Positions 1-7,377 of a DNA stretch of 64,000 bases are shown here, in pieces. Source of the DNA: Faecalimonas sp. (GTDB lineage: Bacteria > Bacillota > Clostridia > Lachnospirales > Lachnospiraceae). Below the pieces are notes generated by a model. The model saw only the letters and a list, made by a program, of their open reading frames with translations. It was not told the DNA's origin and did not search any database. Within the stretch, counting starts at the first letter, position 1. The number at the start of each line of letters is the position of its first letter. Made by a program: the position numbers and the translations under genes. The stretch is taken from assembly GCA_029264305.1 (NCBI GenBank), contig JARICA010000008.1, positions 1 to 64,000 on the forward strand, given 5' to 3'.

Positions 1-151
1 GATCATTTCCCATGTAATCTTTTTTTAATCGCATAAATGTAGCATCATGATCCGTTTTTGAGTAGTTGTTTCTTTCTTCTCCACAGATTTCGATATGTCG
101 GGCATATGATTTTAAGCGTTCATAATATCTCTGCAATTCCTGATAATGAAG
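1..151 (-). mobile_element. IS1182-like transposase fragment, cut by the window edge
   Basis: Read on the minus strand, the bases from about 148 down to 1 form an open frame whose translation contains CGEERNNYSKTDHDATFM followed by RLKKDYMGND. The SKTDxDATFMR block is characteristic of the catalytic region of IS1182-type DDE transposases, which cut and paste insertion sequences. Only about 50 residues lie in the window. The amino-terminal side of the frame runs into the start of the plus-strand CPBP gene, where transposase similarity appears to stop, so this looks like a remnant or the border of an element. Family assignment rests on remembered motif similarity, not a search. Confidence 0.7.
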
Positions 152-862
152 AATAAAAAGGAAATATTCGTAGCAACTGGATACACAACAATAATGGCAA
201 TTGCAATGGTGGTTGCATATCACATTTTCGGATATAAATATACAGATCCAGGACTTAAAAACGTTTTAATTTACTTCGAAGCCATAATGACTTGTTATGC
301 AATTTTTTTATATCTTAAATTTTACAAAGGGAAAGCTTTTAAAAAGATGGCTGTAACGCCATGGCTTCTTGTATATAGCTTATTCTTAACTGTGATTTTA
401 GTGTTGTTCATTGTACAAAAAGGATATTTACAAAACTTTGATTCATTTATCACAACATTAATCACAACCATATTTATTGCTATTTCTGAGGAGATTGTGT
501 ATAGAGGCATTGTACTTCAAGGGTTTTTTGAAAATAATTCAAAATTTAAAGCCATAATTTGTAGTGCAATACTCTTCTCTCTATTACATTTCGTAAATAT
601 TTTTGCAGGTTTTACCATTACTTCTGTCATATTACAACTATTAAATACATTTGTTCATGGCGTTGCGATAGGATGTTTAATGATACTAACAGCAAATATT
701 ATTCCATTTATTATTTTTCACTTTGTGTGGGATTTTATAATGTTATCTTCTTCAGCATTTGTACAACATAATGCATGGATCATATTTATTATGTTAATCA
801 CAGATATAATATTTGCGGTTGTTTTGTTGAAGTTAATTCTTAATAAGAAAAAAGAACTTTAA
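146..862 (+). CDS. CPBP family intramembrane metalloprotease
   Basis: A 238-residue, very hydrophobic protein with about seven predicted membrane segments. It carries the CPBP (CAAX protease/bacteriocin-processing, formerly Abi) signature: EEIVYRG at residues 115-121, H148 in the segment LLHFVN, and a final helix with H192 and D196 (FHFVWDF). In this family the Glu and His residues bind the metal used to cleave membrane proteins, and members often act in bacteriocin self-immunity. The ATG at 146 has no good ribosome site and lies exactly where the minus-strand transposase remnant ends, so the promoter or first residues may have been altered by an insertion. Length is normal for short CPBP proteins. 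The substrate is unknown. Confidence 0.85.
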   Translation: MKNKKEIFVATGYTTIMAIAMVVAYHIFGYKYTDPGLKNVLIYFEAIMTCYAIFLYLKFYKGKAFKKMAVTPWLLVYSLFLTVILVLFIVQKGYLQNFDSFITTLITTIFIAISEEIVYRGIVLQGFFENNSKFKAIICSAILFSLLHFVNIFAGFTITSVILQLLNTFVHGVAIGCLMILTANIIPFIIFHFVWDFIMLSSSAFVQHNAWIIFIMLITDIIFAVVLLKLILNKKKEL

Positions 863-882
863 AAAGCAAAACGATATTATAG

Positions 883-1014
883 GTAGAATTTCTAGATAAC
901 AAATTAGTAGAAACCAAAACAGAACACCAAATCTTTAATTTGGACTTTGTGATTCGTATTAGGGAATTCCCTAAAAATAAAAAAGGGAAGAATAAAGCTA
1001 TTGTTTTGGACTAA
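883..1014 (+). pseudogene. possible 3' end of a lost gene
   Basis: Codons from 883 to the TAA at 1012-1014 are open (about 43 residues, ending in KGKNKAIVLD) but there is no start codon with a ribosome site. The rest of 863-1264 has no gene; it also holds a 12-base palindrome at 961-972 and the hairpin at 1033-1073. This could be the carboxy-terminal scrap of a gene removed when the neighbouring accessory genes arrived, or chance. I do not recognise the peptide. Confidence 0.2.
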
Positions 1015-1032
1015 GAATCAAGTGATATTGAT

Positions 1033-1073
1033 AAATGCTATATACCTGTTTAATAACGGTATATATAGCATTT
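1033..1073. terminator. long AT-rich inverted repeat, possible terminator
   Basis: Arms of about 14 bases (AAATGCTATATACC and a near-complement with two extra bases) flank an 11-base loop. There is no strong T run on either side, so termination is only one possible role. It sits between the CPBP gene and the L7/L12-like gene. Confidence 0.4.
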
Positions 1074-1264
1074 ATTGATTTAACTATAAGGATGTAGTAG
1101 GATAATTAAAATTATTGTTTTATTCGACAAATCAAAATACATATAACACTTAAAAGAAGCGAAAATTCAGAAAAACTTAAAATTTCTGGTATGTAAAATA
1201 TGATACTATATAAAAAATCATCAAAGTAAATCATATTTTAATCGTAATAGAGGAGGTTTCATTT

Positions 1265-1537
1265 ATGCAATATTTATTGGTAATCATCGTAGGGATTTTG
1301 CTTTTTATTGAAATTGACAAATTAAAAAAACAGGTAAAATCACAACAAAAGCAGATTGACTCTTTGTGCAAACAGACAAGAAATGATCAGTTAGCTACAT
1401 ATTATATATCTGAAGAAGATAAAGAGTATATTCTTCATCTTAAAAACAGTGGTAAGGTTATAGAAGCTGTGAAAAAAGTAAGAGAAATTACTGCTATGGA
1501 ATTAATAGAGGCTAAACAGTATGTAGACTCTCTTTAA
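1265..1537 (+). CDS. small membrane protein with a ribosomal L7/L12 C-terminal-like domain
   Basis: A 90-residue protein starting eight bases after a clear AGGAGG site. Residues 1-16 form a hydrophobic anchor, followed by a short charged coiled-coil stretch to about residue 40. The last 35 residues (EAVKKVREITAMELIEAKQYV) match the helix pattern of the bL12 C-terminal domain, where KxVREIT and xEAKxxVD are typical. Comparable membrane-anchored proteins occur widely in Firmicutes as single genes. They are not ribosomal stalk proteins and have no defined role. It stands alone, without an operon partner. Confidence 0.7.
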   Translation: MQYLLVIIVGILLFIEIDKLKKQVKSQQKQIDSLCKQTRNDQLATYYISEEDKEYILHLKNSGKVIEAVKKVREITAMELIEAKQYVDSL

Positions 1538-1584
1538 GAAAAGAAATCGTAAAATAGTTTGAGTCCATGACGCAACCTATGATT

Positions 1585-1616
1585 GAGCGTTAAACCTATT
1601 CCAATAATCCGAACAG
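1585..1616. repeat. intergenic repeat, copy 1
   Basis: A 32-base unit around CTATTCCAATAATCCGAACAG just after the L7/L12-like gene. It matches the unit at 2597-2628 at 26 of 32 positions and a weaker copy lies at 2121-2150. The copies separate consecutive small orphan genes. Confidence 0.55.
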
Positions 1617-1664
1617 TCAGCCCTATTAAAAATTTTTTTCAAATATGAAAAGAGGTGAAATCAG

Positions 1665-2087
1665 ATGCTGTATTCATTGGTGTTTGTTGATTTGGAATTG
1701 TGTTATGACAATTATGAAGAAGCCTTTTTTATTGGAGTTTTTGAGTCAGAACAAGAGGCAAAAGATATTGCGAAATTTTATTTAACGAGCGTTCCGGGTT
1801 TCTGTGAATATTCATGTGATTATCGCATAAAAGAAAAAGAATTGAATCAAGATTTTGATAGCGCAGGTCAAAAGAATATATGGATTGCCTCTGGATGGAA
1901 TGTAAATAAAAATGGTGATGAGATTGATATTATCGAAGGTAAGTGCTATTCGAGTAAAAAAAAGGCAGTTATGAACCTTAAAGAAATGAAATCAAGTCAA
2001 CAACGAATGGAATGGTCACTTGACAGATATAAGGTTGGAGAATTACTTTGGCGTGAAGGCTTTGCCAGAGTAACATGTGATTGCTAA
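1665..2087 (+). CDS. hypothetical protein, 140 residues
   Basis: The start at 1665 is preceded by AGAGGTG. The protein has no signal peptide and no membrane segment. It is acidic, with a mixed beta/alpha appearance (LVFVDLELCYDNYEEAFF, then FESEQEAKDIAKFYL). The middle segment IWIASGWNVNKNGDEIDI and the cysteine pair at the end (TCDC) are the only distinctive parts. I do not recognise the family. Its size, acidity and position among other single small genes separated by repeats are typical of accessory proteins such as immunity proteins, but nothing in the sequence proves this. Confidence 0.6.
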   Translation: MLYSLVFVDLELCYDNYEEAFFIGVFESEQEAKDIAKFYLTSVPGFCEYSCDYRIKEKELNQDFDSAGQKNIWIASGWNVNKNGDEIDIIEGKCYSSKKKAVMNLKEMKSSQQRMEWSLDRYKVGELLWREGFARVTCDC

Positions 2088-2120
2088 AAATCACTTTTTC
2101 AAAAGGAAAGAGACCAACAC

Positions 2121-2150
2121 GTGTCATACTAATTCCAATTTCTCTAACAG
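2121..2150. repeat. intergenic repeat, copy 2 (weak)
   Basis: About 30 bases with AATTCCAATTTCTCTAACAG, resembling the units at 1585-1616 and 2597-2628 in the ATTCC core and the AACAG end. It is the most diverged of the three copies. Confidence 0.4.
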
Positions 2151-2202
2151 GCAGATATGTCCCAATAAGCCCAATATATTTCAGGAAAGGAAGTAACTTC
2201 AA

Positions 2203-2577
2203 ATGAATGTAAATGTGCATCAAAATATAGCGTACTATTCTCACTTACCGGAGAAAGCCTTGTGTGACTGTGTCTATTGCAAAAATTACTACAGTCAAGT
2301 GAAATCTGCATATCCGGAGGTAGCTGCATATCTTCTGAGATTAGGAATTGATATTGAAAAGCCTTTCGAAACATCTCCCCTTGAACCGCAAAATGGGTAT
2401 TTGACCTATTGTTGTTGTCAATACATCGCCTTTGGGTCTTGCTCAGATACTTTCTATCATAAAATTGGAAATGTCGAATTCAGAAAAGCAACATCCTATC
2501 CAAACACCCATATTACAGAACAACATTTCGTATTAGATGTTTGGCCGATTACCTTGAAGGCAAATTTTAGTGAATAG
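2203..2577 (+). CDS. hypothetical Cys-rich cytoplasmic protein, 124 residues
   Basis: A soluble protein starting after GGAAAGGAAG. It is rich in cysteine: CDCVYC near residues 21-26, then CCC followed by C in YCCCQYIAFGSC near residues 70-80. The block YPEVAAYLLRLGIDIEKPFE is followed by TSPLEPQNG. I remember similar proteins, with the same Cys blocks and the EKPFETSPLE segment, as unannotated single genes in gut Firmicutes, but no function is known to me. The paired cysteines could bind a metal. It belongs to the same series of small orphan genes as its upstream neighbour. Confidence 0.6.
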   Translation: MNVNVHQNIAYYSHLPEKALCDCVYCKNYYSQVKSAYPEVAAYLLRLGIDIEKPFETSPLEPQNGYLTYCCCQYIAFGSCSDTFYHKIGNVEFRKATSYPNTHITEQHFVLDVWPITLKANFSE

Positions 2578-2596
2578 CGAAGTACTGTTTTTATCG

Positions 2597-2628
2597 GAGT
2601 GTTAGGACTATTCCGATAATCCTAACAG
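2597..2628. repeat. intergenic repeat, copy 3, with a 7-base stem
   Basis: This unit agrees with copy 1 at 26 of 32 positions. Here the ends form a perfect inverted repeat, GTTAGGA at 2601-2607 and TCCTAAC at 2620-2626. It lies 20 bases after the stop of the Cys-rich gene. Confidence 0.5.
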
Positions 2629-2669
2629 ATGAAAATAATAAATTTGTAATTACTGAGATAAAAACTAAA

Positions 2670-2714
2670 CAAACTAGATAACTTTAAATTGACTCTATAA
2701 CTGTAAATAAAATG
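2670..2714. repeat. direct repeat, left of the ClbS-like gene
   Basis: This 45-base unit, beginning CAAACTAGATAAC, matches 3507-3551 at 34 of 45 positions. The two copies bracket the ClbS-like gene. A shorter CTAGATAAC match is present at 891-900. Confidence 0.5.
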
Positions 2715-2738
2715 TAGGAGCAACCTAATTTAAACTTG

Positions 2739-2773
2739 AATGCAATCTCTTGTTATAGGGGTTGCATTTTTTA
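2739..2773 (+). terminator. rho-independent terminator
   Basis: The stem AATGCAATC / GGTTGCATT (eight of nine paired) is followed by six T. It lies after the small orphan genes and would insulate the ClbS-like gene from them. Confidence 0.65.
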
Positions 2774-2963
2774 TTAAGTGCTGATTATAATCTAAACCAA
2801 GATTTAAATTAGTAGAGAGTGTTTAAATTTACTAAGTAGTTGTAAAAAAATAATACCAAAGATCGGCTTTATTGAATTCGAAATGAGTAAATGTTATACT
2901 ATGCAAAAATAATTGATTAGGAAAATATGAAATATTAATATAAATATTGAAGAGAGGTAATTT

Positions 2964-3482
2964 ATGCGAGCATATACTAGTAAACAAGAATTAAAAGATG
3001 AAATCAAAAAAACCTATACTAAATACATTGCAGAGTTTGATGTCATTCCTGAAGATATGAAAAATCAACGTGCAGAAGATGTTGATCGTACTCCAGCTGA
3101 AAACTTAGCTTATCAAGTTGGTTGGACAACTCTTGTCTTAAAATGGGAACAAGATGAAAGAAATGGTTTAGAAGTAAAAACACCTTCTGATCAGTTTAAG
3201 TGGAATCAATTAGGTGATTTATATCAATGGTTTACTGATACTTATGCTATGAAGTCAATTCAAGAGCTAAGAGTAATATTAGACACCAATATAGAAAAGA
3301 TTTACGAAATGATTGATTCTATGTCAGATGAAGACCTTTTCACTCCTCATAGAAGAAAATGGGCAGATGGTGCCACTAAATCAGCCGTTTGGGAAGTTTA
3401 TAAATTTATACACGTCAATACTGTAGCTCCTTTTGGAACATTCCGCACAAAGATTAGAAAATGGAAGAAAATAATGCTATAA
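2964..3482 (+). CDS. ClbS/DfsB family four-helix bundle protein
   Basis: A 172-residue cytoplasmic protein, start set by GAGAGGTAA seven bases upstream. The order of blocks (SKQELKDEI at the start, RTPAENLAYQVGW near residues 42-54, LKWE, then KTPSDQFKWNQLGDLY) is that of the ClbS/DfsB (DUF1706) family, which has a DinB-like four-helix bundle. The founding member ClbS hydrolyses the cyclopropane warhead of colibactin and protects its host. Most homologues have no known substrate, so a protective role here is inference. The gene stands alone between diverged direct repeats, which suggests it was acquired as a unit. Confidence 0.85.
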   Translation: MRAYTSKQELKDEIKKTYTKYIAEFDVIPEDMKNQRAEDVDRTPAENLAYQVGWTTLVLKWEQDERNGLEVKTPSDQFKWNQLGDLYQWFTDTYAMKSIQELRVILDTNIEKIYEMIDSMSDEDLFTPHRRKWADGATKSAVWEVYKFIHVNTVAPFGTFRTKIRKWKKIML

Positions 3483-3506
3483 AAAGGTTTTCATTATAAA
3501 TATCAA

Positions 3507-3551
3507 CAAACTAGATAACACCAAATTAACAAGGTAACTGCGAACAAAATG
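3507..3551. repeat. direct repeat, right of the ClbS-like gene
   Basis: Partner of 2670-2714, in the same orientation. The remainder of 3552-3696 shows no gene on either strand. Confidence 0.5.
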
Positions 3552-3696
3552 CTTGTTCCTGCTAACGCCCAGCTAATTGCTAATCAAAATAAGGATTTTT
3601 TCATGATAGTTATCACTCGAAAAATCGTCCAAAATCAAGCTTCTAAGACTCTAAATAAAATCAAACGTATGTATATATAAAAAACAATTAAAGTTG

Positions 3697-3725
3697 TTGA
3701 CAACTTATTGAAATTAGAATATACT
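3697..3725 (+). promoter_or_regulatory. sigma-A promoter of the feo operon
   Basis: A perfect TTGACA is followed by a 17-base spacer and TATACT, ending 80 bases before the feoA start. No confident Fur or DtxR operator could be assigned by eye in the short leader. Confidence 0.75.
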
Positions 3726-3804
3726 TACTAAGTAAATGAGAAAAAATATCGAATAGATATAGAGTAGATAAATTTACAATGAGTATGGCAAGGAGTGATA
3801 AGAG

Positions 3805-4017
3805 ATGACTTTATTGGAAGCAAAAGAGGGAGAAGAATATATCGTTAAGAATATTTTAACAGATGATGAAGAGTTAACTGCTTTTTTATTTTCACTTGGT
3901 TGCTACAGTGGGGAACCAATTACTGTTGTTTCACATTTAAAAGGTGGTTGTGTGGTTTCAATAAAAGATGGTCGATATAATATTGATACTGATTTAGCTA
4001 AAGCTATTTCAATATAA
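3805..4017 (+). CDS. feoA: FeoA domain protein
   Basis: A 70-residue SH3-fold protein. It shows the FeoA pattern of an N-terminal turn (LLEAKEGEEYIV), the central LFSLGCYSGEPITVVS and the closing GRYNIDTDLAKAISI. FeoA is a small cytoplasmic partner of the ferrous iron transporter FeoB. The gene precedes feoB by 95 bases and has a strong promoter. A terminator between the two genes (4018-4042) would lower feoB expression relative to feoA. AAGGAGTGATAAGAG provides the ribosome site. Confidence 0.9.
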   Translation: MTLLEAKEGEEYIVKNILTDDEELTAFLFSLGCYSGEPITVVSHLKGGCVVSIKDGRYNIDTDLAKAISI

Positions 4018-4042
4018 AAATAGTGGAATCACTATTTTTTTT
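4018..4042 (+). terminator. terminator or attenuator between feoA and feoB
   Basis: A perfect 8-base stem AAATAGTG / CACTATTT with a GAAT loop is followed by five more T. Confidence 0.75.
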
Positions 4043-4112
4043 ACACGATGGTTAGTTTTTACTGACTGAAATTAGATTGGTGTGATATTAGGTATTAAAA
4101 AGGAGGAAAATT

Positions 4113-6116
4113 ATGAGAGTCGCTTTTGCAGGAAATCCCAATAGCGGAAAGACGACTATGTACAATGCGTTGACCGGCAGAAATGAACGTGTCGGAAACT
4201 GGGCAGGAGTTACAGTCGAAAGAAAAGAAAGTCCAATTAAGAAAGGGTATTATGGCGGAACAGAAGAAATAATCGCAGTAGATTTACCAGGTGCTTATTC
4301 GATGTCTCCGTTTACATCAGAAGAAAGTATTACAAGTGCTTATGTTAAGAATGAAAATCCAGATGCAATTATTAATATTGTAGATGCTACTAACTTAAGT
4401 AGAAGTTTATTCTTTACCACACAACTTTTAGAGCTGGGAATACCGGTGGTTGTTGCTTTGAATAAGAGTGATATTGTTAATAAGAAACAAACAGAAATTA
4501 ACGAGAAACTTTTATCTGAAAAGTTAGGGTGTCCGGTTATCAAAACGGTTTCTACTTCTTCTGGACATGAAGGACTTAAAGAAGCTGTTCGTGCTGCAGC
4601 TGAGTTAAAAGGAAAAGGTCAGAAAGCACCTTATGTGCAGGAAGATATTGATTTAAAAGATAAGGCATCAGTAGAAGCAGCTGATAGAAAGCGTTTTGAA
4701 TTTGTTAACGGCATTGTGGAACAAGTAGAAAAGAGAAAAGTCTTTACAAAAGATAAAAATGTACAGGATAAAATTGATAGTATTATTACACATAAAATTA
4801 TTGGTATTCCAATTTTTGCAGCCGTTATTTTCCTTGTATTTTACATATCGCAGACAACACTCGGTACATGGATTGCAGATTGGTTAGTTGGTTGGATTGA
4901 AACTTTCCAAGGCTGGGCTGGTGGATTAATGGAAAATGCAAACCCACTTTTAAAAGCACTTCTTGTAGATGGTATCATCGGTGGTGTTGGTGCGGTTGTT
5001 GGATTCCTTCCACTTGTTATGGTAATGTATTTCTTAATTGCGTTATTGGAAGATTGTGGTTATATGGCAAGAGCTACAGTAGTATTGGATCCAATCTTTA
5101 AAAGGGTAGGTCTTTCAGGAAAATCTGTAATCCCAATGGTTATTGGTACAGGATGTGCAATTCCAGGTGTTATGGCTTGTCGTACAATTCGTAATGAAAG
5201 AGAACGACGTACAACAGCAATGCTTACACCATTTATGCCGTGTGGGGCTAAAATCCCAGTAATTGCGTTATTTGCTGGAGCATTTTTTGCAGATGCTTGG
5301 TGGGTTTCCGCAACGATGTATTTAGTTGGTATTTTATTAGTTTTACTTGGTGCTTTACTTGTTAAAAGAATTACAGGGCAAAAATATAGAAAATCTTTCT
5401 TTATTATTGAACTTCCAGAATATAAATTTCCAAGTTTAAAAAGAGCATGTGGCTCTATGTTAGAAAGAGGAAAAGCATATATTGTAAAAGCAGGAACAAT
5501 TATTTTAGTGTGCAATACAGTTGTTCAGATTATGCAGAGCTTTAACTGGCATTTCCAACTTGTACAGGAAGGAGCAGAAGGAACATCTATTTTAGCATCT
5601 ATTGCGCATCCATTTGCACTGTTATTTATTCCACTTGGATTTGGTGTTTGGCAACTTGCTGCAGCAGCAGTAACAGGATTTATTGCAAAAGAAAATGTAG
5701 TTGGAACATTAGCAGTTGTTTACGGTGTTACAAACTTAATTGATCCAGATGAATTGGCATTAGTCGGAAGCGGAAGTGAAGTTGCTACAATTATGGGACT
5801 TACAAAAGTTGCAGCTTTAGCTTATTTAATGTTTAACCTTTATACACCACCTTGTTTCGCAGCTCTTGGAGCGATGAACTCAGAAATGAAGAGTGGAAAA
5901 TGGTTACTTGCAGGAATTTGTCTACAACTTGCAACAGGTTATACAATAGCTTTCGGTGTATATCAGATTGGTACATTGATTACTACAGGATCACTTGGAG
6001 TTGGATTTGTTCCAGGACTTATTGCAGTTATCGTATTTGCATTAATTATTCTTTGGAGAATTCGTAAATCGGATAAAGAATTTGCAGCAGAATATAACTT
6101 ACATTCTGCAAAATAA
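4113..6116 (+). CDS. feoB: ferrous iron transporter FeoB
   Basis: A 667-residue membrane GTPase that takes up Fe(II). The N-terminal G domain shows G1 GNPNSGKT at residues 7-14, G3 DLPG near 57-60 and G4 NKSD near 117. A helical linker to about residue 215 follows, then two Gate/Nucleoside-recognition repeats with the conserved cysteines of GTGCAIPGVMACRTIRN and PFMPCGAKIPV, and the late TPPCFAALGAMNSEM. Length is normal. The start is fixed by AAAAAGGAGG nine bases upstream. It is followed by a Cys-rich/HMA partner gene and a Fur-like gene, as is common in Lachnospiraceae feo clusters. Confidence 0.97.
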   Translation: MRVAFAGNPNSGKTTMYNALTGRNERVGNWAGVTVERKESPIKKGYYGGTEEIIAVDLPGAYSMSPFTSEESITSAYVKNENPDAIINIVDATNLSRSLFFTTQLLELGIPVVVALNKSDIVNKKQTEINEKLLSEKLGCPVIKTVSTSSGHEGLKEAVRAAAELKGKGQKAPYVQEDIDLKDKASVEAADRKRFEFVNGIVEQVEKRKVFTKDKNVQDKIDSIITHKIIGIPIFAAVIFLVFYISQTTLGTWIADWLVGWIETFQGWAGGLMENANPLLKALLVDGIIGGVGAVVGFLPLVMVMYFLIALLEDCGYMARATVVLDPIFKRVGLSGKSVIPMVIGTGCAIPGVMACRTIRNERERRTTAMLTPFMPCGAKIPVIALFAGAFFADAWWVSATMYLVGILLVLLGALLVKRITGQKYRKSFFIIELPEYKFPSLKRACGSMLERGKAYIVKAGTIILVCNTVVQIMQSFNWHFQLVQEGAEGTSILASIAHPFALLFIPLGFGVWQLAAAAVTGFIAKENVVGTLAVVYGVTNLIDPDELALVGSGSEVATIMGLTKVAALAYLMFNLYTPPCFAALGAMNSEMKSGKWLLAGICLQLATGYTIAFGVYQIGTLITTGSLGVGFVPGLIAVIVFALIILWRIRKSDKEFAAEYNLHSAK

Positions 6117-6140
6117 TAAAGTATAAAATAGAAACTTACG

Positions 6141-6175
6141 GTGGACAGAGGAGTATACTTTGTCCACTATTTTTA
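6141..6175 (+). terminator. terminator-like hairpin after feoB
   Basis: A 7-base perfect stem GTGGACA / TGTCCAC with a 13-base loop is followed by TATTTTTAATT. It separates feoB from the Cys-rich gene. Confidence 0.6.
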
Positions 6176-6199
6176 ATTAGAGAGGATGTGATGTGACCT

Positions 6200-6577
6200 A
6201 TGGAAAATATCATAGCAATTCTTATTTTGGTTATAGTAGTTGGATGGGCAGCTACATATTTATATAAGGCAAAAAAAAATGGAGTAAAATGTGTTGGATG
6301 TCCAGCTGGAGGAAGTTGTTCCAGTGTGCCGAAAAAGAAAAGGAAGAAACTTTCGGGTCCGGTGATTGCAAAAAAAACAATTGTTATTTCAGGAATGAAC
6401 TGTGCCCATTGCGTACAAAGTGTAACAGATAGTTTAAACCAAATTGATGGAGTATCTGCCAAAGTAGATATAAATAAAGGGTGCGCAGAAATATCTCTTG
6501 ATCGTGAAGTAAGTGAAGATATTTTGATTAGCGCAGTGGAAAAGAAAGGTTTTTCGGTTGAAAGTATTTACAATTAA
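6200..6577 (+). CDS. FeoB-associated Cys-rich membrane protein fused to an HMA domain
   Basis: A 125-residue protein in two parts. Residues 1-22 form one membrane helix, followed by a basic segment with C31, C34 and C40 (CVGCPAGGSC), the hallmark of FeoB-associated Cys-rich proteins (FeoC/VirK-like). After a Lys/Arg linker, residues 60-125 form a complete heavy-metal-associated domain with GMNCAHC (C68, C71). HMA domains bind Cu(I), Zn or other soft metals and pass them to P1B ATPases. The fusion ties the Fe uptake partner to a metal chaperone in one chain, and a P1B-type ATPase lies three genes downstream, so delivery to that pump is a reasonable inference. Confidence 0.85.
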   Translation: MENIIAILILVIVVGWAATYLYKAKKNGVKCVGCPAGGSCSSVPKKKRKKLSGPVIAKKTIVISGMNCAHCVQSVTDSLNQIDGVSAKVDINKGCAEISLDREVSEDILISAVEKKGFSVESIYN

Positions 6578-6628
6578 ATATTTTTGAACGTGCTTAGTAA
6601 GGAATATGTCATTTAGGAGAAAATGAGA

Positions 6629-6862
6629 ATGAACAGTGAAAAAGAAAATATTATTATCAAACTGAAAAAAAATGGTTGTAGAATTACAAAGCAACGAGAA
6701 ATGATTTTAGATGTTATATTAGAAAATAAATGTTCTAGTTGTAAGGAAATTTATATCAAAGTAACAAAGATGGACGAAAGTATTGGAATGGCAACGGTGT
6801 ATCGTTTGGTTAAGGAACTAGAAAAAATTGAGGTTATTAGCAGAGAAATTGTTTATAAATAG
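6629..6862 (+). CDS. Fur family regulator reduced to its DNA-binding half
   Basis: The 77-residue product (79 from the ATG at 6623, which is too close to the AGGAG site) contains only the Fur winged-helix domain: CRITKQREMILDVI, SCKEIYIKV and the recognition helix MATVYRLVKELE. It stops at REIVYK, where Fur proteins normally continue into the metal-binding dimerisation domain of 50-60 residues with the regulatory Zn/Fe ligands. The downstream bases do not restore that domain in any frame I could read, so this is not a simple frameshift. It may be a decayed gene or a genuine monomeric HTH protein. Position suggests a former metal-responsive repressor of this cluster. Confidence 0.75.
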   Translation: MNSEKENIIIKLKKNGCRITKQREMILDVILENKCSSCKEIYIKVTKMDESIGMATVYRLVKELEKIEVISREIVYK

Positions 6863-6970
6863 TAGAATAATATGATAAAATTTATCAGTAAGAGTTGTTA
6901 GAATTGACTATCTTAAAATTATCGTGTTATGCTAAAAAGAGTCTTATAGATAGAAGGAAGTGATATAATC

Positions 6971-7051
6971 GTGAAAAAACATAAGTTTTGGGCATGGGCT
7001 TCTGTCTTTTGCTTTTTAATGGTATTTTATACAGGTTATAAACACAAATAA
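6971..7051 (+). CDS. 26-residue single-helix protein
   Basis: The GTG at 6971 follows GAAGGAAG by ten bases and opens a 26-codon frame reading KKHKFWAWASVFCFLMVFY then TGYKHK. The basic start, hydrophobic centre and basic end describe one membrane helix. I recall very similar tiny proteins (KxHKxWAxxA...YTGYKHK) directly upstream of DUF6110 genes in related genomes, and the gene here is followed 16 bases later by such a gene. The function is unknown. It may be a small subunit for the neighbouring ATPase. Confidence 0.6.
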   Translation: MKKHKFWAWASVFCFLMVFYTGYKHK

Positions 7052-7067
7052 TTAGGAGGTAGATATT

Positions 7068-7370
7068 ATGTTTAGTGATTCAACATGGAAAAGAATTGGT
7101 TGTTTTGTAGGTGGAGTGTTATTTGGAACTGCAGGTGTGAAGATTTTAGCAAGTAAAGATGCTAAAAAAGTATATACAAATTGTACAGCAGCAGTTTTGC
7201 GTGCAAAGGATTGTGCAATGAAGACTGCAACACTTGTACAAGAAAATGCAGAAGATATTCTTGCAGAAGCACAGTGGATTAATGAAAAACGTGCACAGGA
7301 AGAAGAAATGAAGGTACAAGAGGATGCTGTTCAAGAAGATGGTGCATTTGAGCAGGAAGAAAATATATAG
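7068..7370 (+). CDS. DUF6110 family protein
   Basis: A 100-residue protein with an AGGAGG site. Residues 10-28 (GCFVGGVLFGTAGVKILAS) form a glycine-rich membrane helix, followed by KDAKKVYTNCTAAVLRAKD, a helical segment, and a very acidic tail. This arrangement is that of DUF6110, which is repeatedly found just upstream of P1B-type ATPases in Clostridia. It lies eight bases before the ATPase start, so co-translation is likely. Its role, perhaps presenting metal to the pump or stabilising it, has not been shown. Confidence 0.75.
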   Translation: MFSDSTWKRIGCFVGGVLFGTAGVKILASKDAKKVYTNCTAAVLRAKDCAMKTATLVQENAEDILAEAQWINEKRAQEEEMKVQEDAVQEDGAFEQEENI

Positions 7371-7377
7371 GTAAACA

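Noticed and set aside
1665-2577. Polymorphic toxin system
   Set aside because: The two small acidic or Cys-rich proteins resemble immunity-type genes, but no toxin, secretion marker or repeat-rich partner is present in the window.
863-3700. Integron cassette array
   Set aside because: Repeats separate small genes, but the stem polarity (GTTAGGA first, TCCTAAC second) is opposite to attC sites and no integrase is visible.
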